NCBI GenBank assembly: GCA_029718625.1
Contig: CM056385.1
Location: 27,409,460-27,473,459 of the forward strand
Length of the DNA: 64,000 nucleotides
Direction of reading: 5' to 3'
Source of the DNA: Synaphobranchus kaupii
Taxonomy: Eukaryota > Chordata > Actinopteri > Anguilliformes > Synaphobranchidae
Shown: one piece after another, positions 43,978 through 54,416 of the stretch
Layout of the letters: the number at the start of each line of letters is the position of its first letter
Numbering within the stretch: position 1 is the stretch's first letter
Made by a program: the position numbers and the translations under genes
The notes under the pieces: model-generated
The model's database searches: none
The model's input: only the letters and a program-made list of their open reading frames with translations
What the model was told of the DNA's origin: nothing

Positions 43978-45957
43978 TTATCTTGGCGCTTAGTCTAAGC
44001 GCATGGCGCTAAGTCCATTTAGGGCGTGTCCAAGTCCACTTTTGCTATTTTAACGGCGTGTTTTTTTGGCGCTAAGCACGGCGCATGGCGCAACTGGGCT
44101 GAACCTAGTCGCTTCATTAATTATAGGTGTGTCTTGGGCGTGACATTCAATAAACCAATCAAAATGTCATATCCCATTCCCTTTAAAAGCCTGCTTTTCC
44201 ACCTTGGCGGATTGCTTATGATGGCGAAACAGACATGCTCGTGCGTGTTTAGTGTGATCAAGGAATAGGCTAAATGGAGTATGATCAATATTATTCGGAC
44301 TAACCATTAGCCTATGAGTTCCCGGTAATTCCAGACAGGGCTGTTATTTTACAAAATATGTGCGGTTAAATTTCGTTAAAAGGACCTGCAACAGCTGAGA
44401 ATAAGCTATCAATGGCTTCAGTCTCACCTTAGAAAATGCCAAATTAGCCTGCTTGTTCAGCGAATTTCGTTTGATTATGCAATGAAAGTGTCAAACATCA
44501 ATTCCAAGAGGCTGTTCTCATGGAGTTCTCGAAGTTCAAGCTTCATCCAAAGTTCATTAGGCTACCTGCATAGTAGGCTAATATTGATTAATAACATACA
44601 TACCGTTATTTTGCCTTAATGATGACACTAAATAGCCATACAATAAAGCTGTCAGGTTCGCAACCCATAAGTTCACGCATATTTCCCCTTGTTTAATAAT
44701 GTCCTGTTTATGGAAATGTGACCAACCTGTTTTACTCGTAGCGTAATCCTTTAAAACAATCCACTTTCCCAGGAAGACCGTAAAACGTGCGACTTACAGC
44801 AGGGGAAACAGAGAACATGCAGCTCACGTGCAGAGAATGGCATTAAAATTAATTGTGAATTAATTGTGTAACGTGCTGCAAATTTGTTTTAGTTTCTAAT
44901 TAGACGCTTAGTTCTCTTTAAAATCGTTTTGTTCAGTTAAGGAATAACGGGTGAAATCAGCTGGGTTTTAAACGGTGAGAGTATGGAAACCTGGTCACTG
45001 TAATTTAAAAAAATATGAACGACGAAGAATAGCTAAGGTTACAATTTAGTTAACATGGTGACATCTCCGTTTTTTAACCATAGGCTATCGAAAAAAAACT
45101 TATGCACAGCGAATCCGCTGTAGCCTAGGCTATTTGAAAAACAATAAATGCAATATTCACTGGACTTTGAACTTTTTTCAGTCACAAACCATTCTATTTA
45201 CTTACAGGCTGTATTCATAGATAAACAGAGCTGTATTGTAATGACATCTGAAGTGCATTTTCAGAACTTAAATGTCCGTCTATTGCCGTGCGCGAGTTTT
45301 CCATTGAATGACAATTCACGCATCAGGTGCAAAGACAATTTGCGCATTAGGCTTGATAGCTATAGGTGTTATCAGCTCCTTTTTAATGGATAGCCATTGT
45401 CCCGTACCATCGCACATCGCCTGGATGTTGATGGAGTGGGCTGAGAGCAATGTAATGTGGCATTGTTTCCCTTCGCTGAGGGAAAGGTATGTGGACCTAT
45501 GGAACCTTTTATTATTATGCATTTTTGATATAGCCTACACAATAATAATATTTCACATTGTGATCTAGATATTTTAGTCATGCCTGTGCACGCCCCTGTG
45601 TGTAACAGACAGGAGGGTATACGCGTTGTGCACACGCCTATGTAGACGCACTTATATGCGCCGTTAAAATAGCATGTAAACAACTGCGACATGACTTTAG
45701 ACCAGGTTTGTGGTGGTTCTAGCGCAAGCGCTTTCTGCTGGCTCAAGATAGCAATACGCCAAAAAGAATCCTGGCCACTCCTCATCTTAAGACCAACACG
45801 CCCAGTTCACTAATGATGGCGCAAGACTAGTTAATGGCGCAATGCTAGTTAAACGGCGTAAGCGTTAGGCGTTATTATGGACCTAGCGCCGGGTGTAAGA
45901 TAGCAAAGACACTTGCGTTTGCGTTAGCGCCGCTTTGCGCCGGGTGTAAGATAGGGC
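43978..45957 (+). mobile_element. Element A family, full-size copy C
   Basis: Aligns over its whole 1.98 kb with 9708-11688. The left end is ATCTTGGCGCTTAGTCTAAG (outer GGGCTCT lost); the right end is GCGCCGGGTGTAAGATAGGG. Non-coding. It shares AACCAATCAAAATGTCATAT, CGAAAAAAAACTTATGCACA-like and CATCGCCTGGATGTTGATGG blocks with copy A. Near-equal length in two copies suggests a transposition-competent non-autonomous type. Confidence 0.88.
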
Positions 45958-45988
45958 CCTTTATGTCTTATGTTAATTTGTCACGTCC

Positions 45989-45991
<3 letters not shown>

Positions 45992-46024
<33 letters not shown>
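45992..46024. repeat. (TG)n microsatellite
   Basis: Sixteen pure TG units just right of copy C. Confidence 0.95.
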
Positions 46025-46026
<2 letters not shown>

Positions 46027-46049
46027 AAACAGTCTCTGGTGATACTTGT

Positions 46050-46395
46050 GTCTGAGGTATCAAACAAGCCTTAAACCATCACTCTGCTGCCAGATATGCA
46101 GTAGATATGGATGGATCACTTGAAGGGTTGTTTCTCCTGACTTATTTTTCCAGAGCTCAATAGGCAGCAAAGTGATGGTTTGAGGCTCGTTTAATACCTC
46201 AGACCCTTGATGACTTACAGCTATTTAGCTAACCATACTATTTTTAGCTATCCATACTATTCCCATGTAATTTACAGCTTAATCTAGTCCCACCCCCCAA
46301 TTCCCATAGAGATCCATTCAAATGCAGAGAGGTTATAGTGTCGCTTGTAAGAGTACCTGAAAATAAGATATCAAGATTCTTTTAATATCCTTTTA
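46050..46395. repeat. Fold-back repeat Y, copy 4
   Basis: Core AACCATCACTCTGCTGCCAG ... GGCAGCAAAGTGATGGTTTG with a shortened hairpin, then the right arm to GATATCAAGATTCTTTTAAT. It is followed directly by repeat Z, as in copy 1. Confidence 0.82.
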
Positions 46396-46399
46396 TACC

Positions 46400-46684
46400 C
46401 AGTCATGATAGAATCACCCGTTTACCTGTGGAATGTTCCAAACAGGTGTTCCCCGTCTTTTTTTCTTGCCCGTCCCAACTTTTTTTGAACGTGTTGCAGA
46501 CATCAAATTCGGAGTTAGCGTATATTTACAAACATCTATAAAGTTGATAAGGTAAGACATTAAATATATTTTCTTTGTACTGTTTTCAATTAAATATATG
46601 TAAAAGATAATTTACAAATCACTGCTTTACGCTTTTATGTGCTTTTCACATAGTGTCCCAACTTTTTTGGAATTGGGGTTTGTA
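46400..46684. mobile_element. Repeat Z, copy 2
   Basis: Matches 5276-5572: ACCTGTGGAATGTTC.AAACA, CCCAACTTTTTTTGAACGTG and TTTTTGGAATTGGGGTTTGT. It is inserted between Y copy 4 and a Tc1-type arm. GATATCAAGA.TCTTTT occurs on both sides of Z (46368 and 46686), suggesting that Y's end was duplicated or split by the Z insertion. Confidence 0.65.
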
Positions 46685-46685
46685 A

Positions 46686-47010
46686 GATATCAAGAGTCTT
46701 TTTATGTTGTTGGGTCAAAGACATCAGGAAGTCATGGCAAGCAAAGGATATGCAACCACATACTAAATATGATGCCTTTATTTAATGTTTATTTGTCCAA
46801 TTACATTTGGTGCCCTAAAATGGGGGAACTATGTGTAAAAATGCTACACAGTTCACCCAAAATGGATATAAACACCCTCAAATTAAAGCTGAAAGTCTGC
46901 ACTTTAACCTCATAGTCATTGTTCCATTTCAAATCCAATGTACTGTGTGAGTACAGAGCCAAAACAACAAAAAATGTCTCACTGTCCAAATACTTTTGGA
47001 CTGCATTGTA
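46686..47010. mobile_element. Tc1/mariner-type half element
   Basis: GGGTCAAAGACATCAGGAAG at the inner side and TGTCCAAATACTTTTGGACT then GCATTGTA at the outer side, a typical Tc1-like terminal repeat. Related to 28966-29262. No transposase frame. Confidence 0.75.
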
Positions 47011-48249
47011 CAAATATGATGTGGCACATAAAGCTTGAATGACCACATTCTCTTCAGATGGCAAGATGAAAAAACACATGGCCAAGTTACATTAAATAAT
47101 TTAGGAAACATTGGGTAGCCTTGCTTTGGAGATGTGGATCATTATCTCAGATCACCATTCTCTGATCCCAGTGAGGCTTGGAAAACTGGCCAGTTAACCC
47201 CCTTTACAATTATAATTTTCAAAAGCCCCAAGGCTCCCTTTTAGACAGAGCATTGTGTGTGGCATTTCAATGGACTCTTCCTGAATATTGTGTCCCTTTT
47301 ATGTAAACAATGCATCTTCTTCTACAAAGGTATATTAATTGTATGGATGATATCTGGAAGGGAATATTGTCCATATATTCACATTACTTGTGCACTCACT
47401 GTGAATGGAAGTCTTTATTTTTATAGATGAGAACACTCTGGCATAACACCTGTCTCTGGATGACACTATCTGCTAAATTAACTCTTTGAAGAGTAGGTTT
47501 TTTGGAATGTTTTTTTTCTTCAAAATTCGAATTCAGTGTTCTCGAACTCCATTACCAGAAGTGATTGTTACATCAGCAGCACATTAGATTGTTCAGTTAA
47601 GAACATTCTAATCACATATTTGCAATCTTACACCATAAAGGGTTAATGGTAAGAACCTGAGAATGATTCCACAAGCTATCTGGAATGCATTGTGTGGGTT
47701 TACCCAGAGGACTGATTCAGAAACCTTTCTCTCCCTCTCTCTGTCTCTCTCTCCCTCTTTCTCTCTCACACACACACTGTAATCCATCTCTCTTTCCCCT
47801 GTCTCTTTGTTCATCTCTGCTGCTCCTTCATTCCCTCTGTTCATTTACTCTCCTCTCCTTTTATCTGGTTGCCTTTCCCTGTGACCACAAACTGGACCTG
47901 TGTGGTTGCTGTGCTCCATGTGGACTGCACACACGCTTGCTGCACCGCCTAGCATGTTACTCGACGAGGGTACTGCACGCACAAAGCCGGATGCGAATAT
48001 TTCGGCCCAATCATGTTTGGTTTAACCATAGCAATCGTTTAAATCCTTCGCGAGTTTTCAGCCATTGGAGAGTGACAACCAGTGCTGATATTGTAGGCTT
48101 TCCAGAGCAGCCTCTGCTGGCTTGTCCTCAAAGGGAAGCCGGTCTGCTGGAATAGTTTTTTGAAATAATATTCAGTACCCTGTGCTTAGCTATCCTTAGC
48201 CATCATGTGTCATACATATTGATAAACATGGAAAGCCATCTGTTTTTTA
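47011..48249. other. Unassigned; CT-rich tract
   Basis: No gene recognised. 47728-47775 is CT-rich. 47880-48155 is GC-richer and open on the plus strand (47685-48155), but most of that frame is the CT tract, so it is not called. Confidence 0.35.
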
Positions 48250-48830
48250 TTATTTTTCAAACTTCACCAGACGTGTCCTGGTCCTTGACGTACAGCGCCA
48301 GGTGGTTTTGATGGAGCACCGAGCTTGGATCTGAAGGCAGACCCAGTAAACCACATCCAAGAGGTGCTCGAGCACATGACAGGCGCCCTCCCATAGCTGT
48401 GACAGCTCCTTCTTCTGGTGGAGGTTGGGCAGCTGCTGTGCCTGTTTGAGGCAGTGTTAGAGCTTGTGCACGTATTCCTGGCCTGGTTGACCTGCCAGTT
48501 GCAGGTGGGGGGACTAACGATGAGGTCCACTGGGGTGCGCAGCTTTCCCCTGAACAGGAGGGTGGCTGGAGTGCAGCCACTTCGGCCGGGTCCGTAACCA
48601 CACCCCTCTCTCACACTACATGCCCCAGGAAGGTCATTTGCTTTCGGAACAGGTGACACTTGGTCTGGCTCAGGCTCAGGTTTTGTCTGGTGGGCTTCCC
48701 GGTCTTTGGCTGCGAACTGATGCTGAAACTCTTCAAACAGAGCGTGTAGTTGTTTGCATTTGCCTGTAATGAGCCCTTCGTGCTCTGTTGGAGTAGCTGC
48801 CGTATGGCCTCTGCGGTCTCCACCGACACA
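48250..48830 (-). mobile_element. Ty3/gypsy-type pol remnant
   Basis: The minus strand holds KCHLFRKQMTFLGHVV (about 48659-48611), the reverse-transcriptase motif that follows the YXDD box in Ty3/gypsy elements. It is followed almost at once by text resembling the integrase C-terminal region (ATLLFRGKLRTPVDLIV, then LPSDPSSVLHQNHLALYVKD). The RNase H and most of the integrase are deleted, and the frame changes several times. Fossil only. Confidence 0.6.
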
Positions 48831-48871
48831 TCCTTCTGGCTTGCGCCGCCCTTACCGGCTGCTGGGTGGGT

Positions 48872-49186
48872 GATGCTGGCTGTTGGCTGGTGGTCATAGG
48901 CCTGGCTGTTGCTGGGATGTATTGGCCTGGCTGTTGCTGGTGGTCATTAGCCTGGCTGTTGCTGGTGGTCATTGGCCTGGCTGTTGCTGGTGGTCATTAG
49001 CCTGGCTGTTGCTGGTGGTCATAGGCCTGGCTGTTGCTGGGATGTATTGGCCTGGCTGTTGCTGGTGGTCATTAGCCTGGCTGTTGCTGGTGGTCATTGG
49101 CCTGGCTGTTGCTGGTGGTCATTGGCCTGGCTGTTGCTGGGTGGTATTGGTGGGCCTGGCTGTTGCTGGGGGGTATTCCGGCCCAG
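48872..49186. repeat. 25-bp minisatellite with higher-order blocks
   Basis: The unit is CCTGGCTGTTGCTGGTGGTC plus ATTGG, about 12 copies. Variant endings run in the order ATAGG, GATGTATTGG, ATTAG, ATTGG, ATTAG, then ATAGG, GATGTATTGG, ATTAG, ATTGG, ATTGG. This is a five-unit (125 bp) block present twice. The period is not a multiple of 3, so the plus-strand frames read through the array in shifting phase (AWLLLVVIGLAVAGGHWPGC type). No product is called. Confidence 0.95.
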
Positions 49187-51138
49187 GCCAAGGCCTTCTG
49201 TCCCCAGATGTTAACACTGTTACTGGTAAAAGTAATACCAATAAATAATTAGCGTCTGTTCTATTTGTTTTAGACACATAGAAAAATCATTAGCAGAATC
49301 ATTGGATGAATATTACAACCATGATTATGCATTCAGCTCCACTGTACCTACCCCTACACCAGCTTTCCTGCATACTTCTGACTGGAATCACAATATGAAG
49401 AAGCTAAAAATTCAAGAATAACGGAGCGGAGACAAGGGCGCCTAATTTTCCACTGTGACATTGCTTGCTTCTTTTAGTTTGCTTGTGCGTTTGTTTTTTT
49501 TAAAAGCGGTATATATTTGCTCTTTAAAACAGATCTGATGGGACAAGCTAGAATTATTTTGACCTTTGTAATGCATTCAACAGGCTCTGTTTTAGAAGGC
49601 TCCAGCAAGTTGTAAATATTGTCTCCAGCGGGGATGGCAGATGTTGTGTGGATCTCCTCTTTTCCCCACTGATCTTAAATGGCGATCATATTTTTAGGCC
49701 AGTCCCATTCGGCAAAGTTCCAGTTTAGGGAAGCGCAGACTAGCACTGCATCCGCTTGAATGGGCTTGGCTGAGCTGGTGATGTCGTATTGTGGTGTAGT
49801 GGTTAAAGAACTGAAGAATTGGGACCACTAAATTGAAAAATCAAGTTTTCCTTGTGATAATGTTGCATGTAGTTCAGTCAGACTCACGATTTAATTAAGC
49901 AATTTACAGTAAGATTTTTTGGCATCAGGCTCTGCCTCTTATCACTCCCTGTTTGCATAACATTTTTTTTAGTATTGGGAGTAAACCAATGATGGATGCT
50001 GGGGTGGTGGTGGGAGCGCAGAAACATTCCTGAAGGGCATACATGCAGGAGTACGCAGGGAACGCCAAGCATGTTAGCAACGTAGCACAGCATAGCAGGG
50101 CAGCAGCAGAATGGCATGCAAATGCATGAAAAGGGAAGGTTGGCGATTTAAATAGCCCTCCCATCATGTGAGCTGACGTGATTTGGCGCTTTTCGAGTTG
50201 TCCGCCCAAACTAGCTTCACATCATTTGTTTTAATAAGTACATGAACATCACTCTAACATCACCTGCAATATTTCTGAGGCGTCATAAGAATACATACCC
50301 ATATCCATAAAGGAATTATGATGCAGATGGTGTGCAAGCTTCTACGGAAATACCTGAACCTCCAGCATATAACCTTGCCATTATTTAACATTACAGATGG
50401 AGTGATGGCTAATAGCCACCTATTCCGAGAGGCTGCAACAAAAAGGACTTATACTCCTATTTCAAATACTCAAATTGGCCATTGAATTTACAATGTGAGC
50501 AGAGCCAAATACACAGGATTAGAATTATGCACGTATTTTATATGATAATAAGGCACATACATTTCTCGTACACTATGTGTGCTTTTCTCCAATGCATACC
50601 TTCTGGCTTGTGCAAGGAAATTAATTTACCCGAATGAAAATGTCACAGTGGATTGGTCTCAGCAATGCACAACACACAAAACTCAACATGAGACCTGAGC
50701 TGATTACGCATTCTGGAGTATATGATTCCAATAGCATGGGCTGCGTTGAAAACTAGGTGATAACTCAGTAGGCTACTATTTTTTTAAATCGTTGTTTTCG
50801 ATCATAAAGGTTTTCTGGGTACCCTACGGTGTACATAGCCAGATACAGTTTCATAGCCCGTCCTTTGATTGTTCATACATCCATGAGAATTTGTGCAGTA
50901 TTATGCTCAGTCCTGGTGGTAATAACCTCTGTGCTGAGCGTCAGCATGCACAGCTAAATTAATGTCTTTATGCAGTAATCCCAGCCAAAATCCCAGCTGC
51001 AATCAAAGCCAGTCCTGTGGCACAGAGGCTCATGGAATGTGCTCGCTCTCCAGGTGCAGGTTCATAGTCTTGATAAAGTGATGTACCCTTGTGAGATGTA
51101 TTCTCTAGGATACACTTCAGTAAACATCCAGCTGCATA

Positions 51139-51139
<1 letters not shown>
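49187..51139. other. Unassigned
   Basis: No gene or named repeat recognised. Ordinary AT-rich sequence. Confidence 0.35.

Positions 51140-51209
<70 letters not shown>
51140..51209. repeat. (TG)35 microsatellite
   Basis: Seventy bases of pure TG. Confidence 0.97.
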
Positions 51210-51212
<3 letters not shown>

Positions 51213-51310
51213 ACCAGGAAAATAAATCATAATAACCCTATTCATCTTGATCTCAGCATCAAAGGACTCAACATGGGCATGGAAGAGACTGCACAGTTTA
51301 CAAAGCTACT

Positions 51311-51368
51311 TCCCTAATGCCCAGGGGAGAAACACACACCCCTAATGCCCAGGGGAGAAACACACACC
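51311..51368. repeat. 28-bp tandem duplication
   Basis: CCCTAATGCCCAGGGGAGAA plus ACACACAC appears twice in a row between the TG and CA arrays. Confidence 0.9.
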
Positions 51369-51477
51369 TCATCCAACAATCCAGGCCAGTTTGAGGGAAT
51401 TCTAACTCTCTGGAAAAACTCCATGTTGCAGCATAGCTCCTGACACGGTCATAACCAATAAGACATGGCACATGCAT

Positions 51478-51481
<4 letters not shown>

Positions 51482-51531
<50 letters not shown>
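51482..51531. repeat. (CA)25 microsatellite
   Basis: Pure CA array about 270 bp from the (TG)35 array and in inverted orientation to it. Confidence 0.97.
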
Positions 51532-51536
<5 letters not shown>

Positions 51537-52905
51537 TACATATCATACTCTGTTGTGATATTAATATCCTGAGGTGCATACACTCAATGCACAATGTCAT
51601 TATTTAGTGTTCTTTTTTAGGACAGAAAAAAAAAACAGAATGACTCAAAGATGCTGCTGACAGCATGTGCTGTCAATCAACAATCAATGAAGTGTATTTT
51701 AGCACACATCAGGTGAGCCATTGTCATCCTCCAGCCAGTTGATACAGGTGAAATATAGCCTACACTTACTTACCCACTCAGCCCTTCAGACAGTGGTGTA
51801 CATTATCATTCTGGGTCATGCAATGGTGTGACCTGCGCGCAGTTACGGAATGTAGCCACACTGTCAGAGCCACAATGGCCACCTGGGAAAGTGAGTTTTG
51901 GGCCAAATCCCCCAGTCACTCCCACAGACCATCTGCAGTGATATGTGACACCAAACAGTAGGGGAAACAGGTCATGCTTTGGTCTGTGAAGGAGCCGCAG
52001 TGCAAAGTTATCTGACTTTATGGCATAATCAATTGTCATTTCATGGCAATTTCAGAATTCTTCTGTAGGGCATAACAATCATGCCAGCTAGGTGGGGTAA
52101 AGTCCATTGTGGTAAATACTTAGAGAGATAGTCCAGGCTCCAGCAGTATGGTAATGTTTTGTAACTGGTGTAAGGGGTTAAGACTCTCCTCCCTCACCAC
52201 AAAGACAAACTAATATTCATGAAGCATTTTAACATGCGGAACGCACTCTCATTTTCATCTCCCAGACTTATTTGAAGTCATTCATGAATTTGGTATTTGA
52301 TTTCAATTTTGTTAATAACTATTCAGCACCCCCTGCTGGCGCGATAAGGGTGGTGAAGCTCATTTTCAGAAGGCCTATAACACGTTATTATAAGCAGTGT
52401 ACTTATGGCACTGGATTGTGAAACACTGCAGAGGACTAAGTCTGGTTCGTGCTGCACAGTCAACTTAAGACATCAGTGAATATGAATGTGAATGCCCTTT
52501 CTTTTCACATGACCGTACATTTACAATATTGCCTTTGCAAAAGTAAATAATAATAATAAGAAGAATATGAATATGTATACTAACTAGGTTTATTCTAATG
52601 ATACATCATTCAGAATTTCAGACCCTGATTGAAGCAAATGTATGATGTCACCACAGAGTCAGCTGGAAAGAATGTAATGGTGTGATAAAAGAATGCCAAG
52701 AATGCAATGCTGTGATAAAAAAACAAATAAAAAAGCCTAATTCGGCAAAATAAACAGGTGAATTTTCTTTTCTTTATTTCTTTTTTTTAAATCTCTTATT
52801 GCTTGAAAATTGTGGGTGCACCTAAACTTTTGACCAGTAGTGTACGTTATATCACCAGTTTTGCAAAACATTAAAAAAAAGTTTAAAAATTGCCACAATA
52901 TCCCT
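51532..52905. other. Unassigned
   Basis: No gene seen. CTAAACTTTTGACCAGTAGTGTA at 52822-52845 resembles a Tc1-type end (…AACTTTTGACTGGTACTGTA) without a visible partner. Confidence 0.35.
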
Positions 52906-52910
52906 GAAAA

Positions 52911-53356
52911 ATAAATACTGCCCCAGGATCAGCTCTTTCTATCCCAATGTTAACTCCAGCAACTTTAGTACAATGTGTTTAGTACAATAAATACTGCCCC
53001 AGGATCAGCTCTTTCTATCCCAATGTTAACTCCAGCAACTTTAGTACAATGTGTTTAGCACAATAAATACTGGCCCAGGATCAGCTCTTCCTATCCCAAT
53101 GTTAACTCCAGCAACTTTAGTACAATGTGTTTAGTACAATAAATACTGCCCCAGGATCAGCTCTTTCTATCCCAATGTTAACTCCAGCAACTTTAGTACA
53201 ATGTGTTTAGTACAATAAATACTGCCCCAGGATCAGCTCTTTCTATCCCAATGTTAACTCCAGCAACTTTAGTACAATGTGTTTAGTACAATAAATACTG
53301 CCCCAGGATCAGCTCTTTCTATCCCAATGTTAACTCCAGCAACTTTAGTACAAAGT
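52911..53356. repeat. 76-bp tandem repeat, about 5.9 copies
   Basis: Unit starts at 52911, 52987, 53063, 53139, 53215 and 53291. Each contains ATAAATACTGCCCCAGGATC, AGCTCTTTCTATCCCAATGT and TAACTCCAGCAACTTTAGTA. Copies are nearly identical; the third has GGCCC and CTTCC variants. Such homogeneity implies recent expansion or exchange. No spacer variation. Confidence 0.97.
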
Positions 53357-53528
53357 TCCAGGATCAGTTTCATAGCACACCATTATGGCAAATGTAAATA
53401 TATTTATAAAAACGTGGCCAAGAAAACTTGAGCTCAACATTCCATTACTTTAAAGAATCTCGATCAGAATGTAGTAATTTTCGTGGAACGCAGAGTCATC
53501 GTGGGTTAGCTTTTAAAAGCAAAAGCTG

Positions 53529-53692
53529 GGGGGTATTTCACAAAGCAGTGAGTTAGATGGATAACTGCACTGAGTAAAACCCGCAACAGCTCTTTTTACT
53601 TCAGTCCATGTTCCAGATTTGAGAGGGTTCCGGGTTTTACTCAGTGCAGTTATCCAGCTAACTCACTAATCCTGCTTTGTGAAATACCTCCC
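53529..53692. mobile_element. Small fold-back MITE, 164 bp
   Basis: GGGGTATTTCACAAAGCAG at the left and CTGCTTTGTGAAATACCTCC at the right. The arms also share GTGAGTTAG.TGGATAACTG and CACTGAGTAAAACCCG inverted. Confidence 0.9.
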
Positions 53693-54334
53693 AGGTCATG
53701 ACTGTTCAGCCAGGGGAATAGAGACCCCTGGTGGCCAGTCAATTACATAACGAGACGTGCTTTGTTGTATGTTGCATTTTTTAATTGTGAGGTTTCTGGA
53801 TTGGTTGATGGTTTTTACTGAATATGTTAGTTTGAATAGCTGAATTTGTTGAACACGTTTAAAAGCTTGAATATTTTTATAAAGACAGCACAAACAGATT
53901 AGCTGTGTCAAACACTTTATCACTGACTCAAAGCGTGCCGATTGCCCATAGAAGCCTACTACTGCACTTTTTATGCATGAGAGCATTTACCTATTTCTTT
54001 TGTAACTCTGAATGAAAATGTAAACTACATGGTTTATTGTGATACAGAATTACAGATTACAGAGGGAAAGTCATTGACATTGTTGTATTTAGATAATAAC
54101 AATAATAATAATGATAATAATCATTATTATTATATTTTTAAGCAGGCTACACTTTTCACTCAAATGTAGCCTATTTTAATTTTCGTCTGCAATCAAGCAT
54201 GTCGCGCATTTTGGTACAACCACTCGTCAATATTGTTGCATTTACTGTATATTGATTAAGAATAATGGGAATTTCCCTTTTGATGACACAAAGAAGTAGG
54301 CTACGTAAGATTCAAAGAAAACAAGAAAACCTTT
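53693..54334. other. Unassigned
   Basis: No gene seen. An imperfect (AAT)n patch lies at about 54093-54135, with a local self-complementary AATAAT/ATTATT stretch. Confidence 0.4.
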
Positions 54335-54416
54335 CGACGAGGATGGGATTCGAACCCACGCGTGCAGAGCACAATGGATTAGCAGTCCATCGCCTTAACC
54401 ACTCGGCCACCTCGTC
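54335..54416 (-). tRNA. tRNA-Ser (anticodon GCU)
   Basis: An 82-base class II tRNA. The acceptor stem is GACGAGG / CCTCGTC plus discriminator G. It has an A-box region TGGCCGAGTGG, anticodon loop CTGCTAA giving GCU, the long variable arm of serine tRNAs, and B box GGTTCGAATCC. No intron and no encoded CCA, as expected for a nuclear eukaryotic gene. A TTTT polymerase III terminator lies at 54329-54326, six bases past the 3' end. It decodes AGC/AGU. All structural positions look intact, so it is probably functional rather than a SINE head. It stands alone here. Confidence 0.97.

Noticed and set aside
48883..49248. 121-codon frame with repeated AWLLLVVIGLAVAGG
   Set aside because: Translation of the 25-bp minisatellite; hydrophobicity is a by-product of CTG/TGG repeats.
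51039..51600. Frames containing poly-(Cys-Val)
   Set aside because: Translated TG and CA microsatellites.
52911..53356. Regular repeats considered as a CRISPR-like array
   Set aside because: Units are contiguous 76-bp copies with no unique spacers, in a vertebrate nuclear context.
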